From an uncultured Novosphingobium sp. (GTDB lineage Bacteria; Pseudomonadota; Alphaproteobacteria; Sphingomonadales; Sphingomonadaceae), in the NCBI GenBank assembly GCA_946886075.1, contig CAMPHR010000017.1, positions 1-62,455 on the forward strand: DNA of 62,455 nt. Reading direction: 5' to 3'. Shown in pieces: positions 61,831-62,455 of the stretch (its first letter is position 1; every line of letters starts with the position of its first letter). The notes under the pieces are model-generated. The model was given only the letters and a program-made list of their open reading frames with translations, searched no databases and was not told the DNA's origin. A program made the position numbers and the translations under genes.

Positions 61831-62391
61831 ATGAACAATGTGTGGGAAGTGTGGCCGTCGGCGCTGACGGCCGCCGAATGCGACGCGATCGTCAAACGGG
61901 CGGACTTCTACGCCGACCAATCCGCCACAGTCGGCTTCGCGGACGGCAGCCGCAGCGATCAAGCCTACCGCTCGTCTATCGTCCGCTGGTTCGACCCGTT
62001 GCGGGAAAAGGACATCGTCGACCGGCTGATGCAATTTGTCGCCGCATCCAACCGCACCAATTTCGGCGTGGACATCGTCGCGCCCTATGAGGTGCAGTTC
62101 ACCGAATATCACGCCACCCAGCAGGGCAAATATGACTGGCATCAGGATGTCTGGCTGGAATCCTCCCGCCCCTTCGACCGCAAATTATCGGTCGTGGTGC
62201 AGCTGTCCGATCCGGAAGAGTATGAAGGCGGGACATTCGAATTCTTCTGCGTGGCGCAACCCGGCGCCACCTTCGCCCCGCGCGGCAGCATGCTGATCTT
62301 TCCATCCTTCCTGCAACATCGGGTGCTGCCCGTAACGGCAGGGGTGCGGCGGAGCTTGGTGACCTGGGTTGAGGGGCCGCGCTGGCGTTAA
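61831..62391 (+). CDS. 2-oxoglutarate/Fe(II)-dependent oxygenase (prolyl hydroxylase-like)
   Basis: A 186-residue dioxygenase of the PKHD/P4H type. Iron ligands are the His and Asp of WHQDVW and the His of FLQHRVLPV; the Arg of TAGVRRSLVTW binds 2-oxoglutarate. VQFTEYHATQQGKYDW and YEGGTFEFF are family strands. It may hydroxylate a protein side chain or small molecule. It follows the TpsB-like gene by 37 bp on the same strand, which raises but does not prove a role in modifying an exported protein. Confidence 0.88.
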   Translation: MNNVWEVWPSALTAAECDAIVKRADFYADQSATVGFADGSRSDQAYRSSIVRWFDPLREKDIVDRLMQFVAASNRTNFGVDIVAPYEVQFTEYHATQQGKYDWHQDVWLESSRPFDRKLSVVVQLSDPEEYEGGTFEFFCVAQPGATFAPRGSMLIFPSFLQHRVLPVTAGVRRSLVTWVEGPRWR

Positions 62392-62405
62392 AGTCGGACG
62401 ACATC

Positions 62406-62455
62406 CCCTCTCCCCTTCAGGGGAGAGGGTGCCGAGCGTAGCGAAGGCGGGAGAG
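62406..62455. repeat. Short palindromic repeat, copy 2, at window edge
   Basis: The CCCTCTCCCCTTCAGGGGAG hairpin (62406-62429) is the same as at 58330, here with the extension TGCCGAGCGTAGCGAAGGCG. It probably acts as a dispersed repeat and as the terminator of the oxygenase gene. The element runs to the end of the window. Confidence 0.7.

Noticed and set aside
61831..62391. Prolyl hydroxylase acting on the collagen-like lipoprotein at 7307
   Set aside because: The lipoprotein's glycine tract is Ser/Thr-rich, not Pro-rich, and the genes are 53 kb apart.

Overview
The window looks like part of a large secondary replicon (plasmid or chromid) of a GC-rich alphaproteobacterium, most likely a sphingomonad (Sphingobium/Novosphingobium/Sphingomonas type). 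This rests on the parA-parB-RPA-type rep backbone, RpoH-like and EcfG-like promoter words, GC-rich codon use and the type of extragenic palindromes. No transposase, integrase, tRNA, rRNA or CRISPR array was seen. The taxon is inferred from gene style, not from a search.

Layout. 0.4-1.4 kb: aldo/keto reductase. 1.6-5.8 kb: replicon core with parA, parB, two parS-like palindromes, an RPA-family initiator and a five-iteron array (probable oriV). 5.9-6.8 kb: DUF1612-like HTH protein. 7.1-10.1 kb: a cyclic-di-GMP-I (GEMM) riboswitch ahead of a glycine-rich surface lipoprotein and a TpsB-like outer-membrane transporter. 10.1-13.3 kb: cupin, htpG with a heat-shock promoter, SnoaL-like protein. 13.4-26.7 kb: a stress island with a KaiC-like ATPase and overlapping hybrid histidine kinase, DUF4142/DUF3606 proteins, a KatE-type catalase, a Crp/Fnr regulator, a hemerythrin-like protein followed by three tiny hydrophilic proteins, and an SRPBCC-alcohol dehydrogenase-SDR operon. 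EcfG-like (general stress) promoters precede several of these.

26.8-58.2 kb is the most unusual part. The plus-strand run is: periplasmic TPR-CHAT protease-like protein, CHASE2-adenylate cyclase, small periplasmic protein, TpsB, giant glycine-rich TpsA exoprotein, five-haem cytochrome c, lipoprotein with two HbpS/GlcG haem-binding domains, outer-membrane beta-barrel protein, and a ten-haem cytochrome fused to a beta-propeller. Facing it on the minus strand are: a FAD oxidoreductase fused to two cyclic-nucleotide domains and a four-cluster ferredoxin, a dihaem cytochrome b-like membrane protein, an FHA-transmembrane-decahaem fusion, and a CpdA-like phosphodiesterase. A CycH/NrfG-like TPR protein for cytochrome c assembly is divergent from them. 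Together these supply every layer of a cytoplasm-to-surface electron path, with 25 c-type haem sites, plus a cyclic-nucleotide maker, sensor and breaker. I infer a cAMP-linked extracellular electron-transfer system coupled to a two-partner-secreted surface protein; its direction and substrate cannot be read from the sequence.

58.5-62.4 kb: nucleotidyltransferase overlapping a metallophosphoesterase, a third TpsB-like transporter, and a 2-oxoglutarate/Fe(II) oxygenase.
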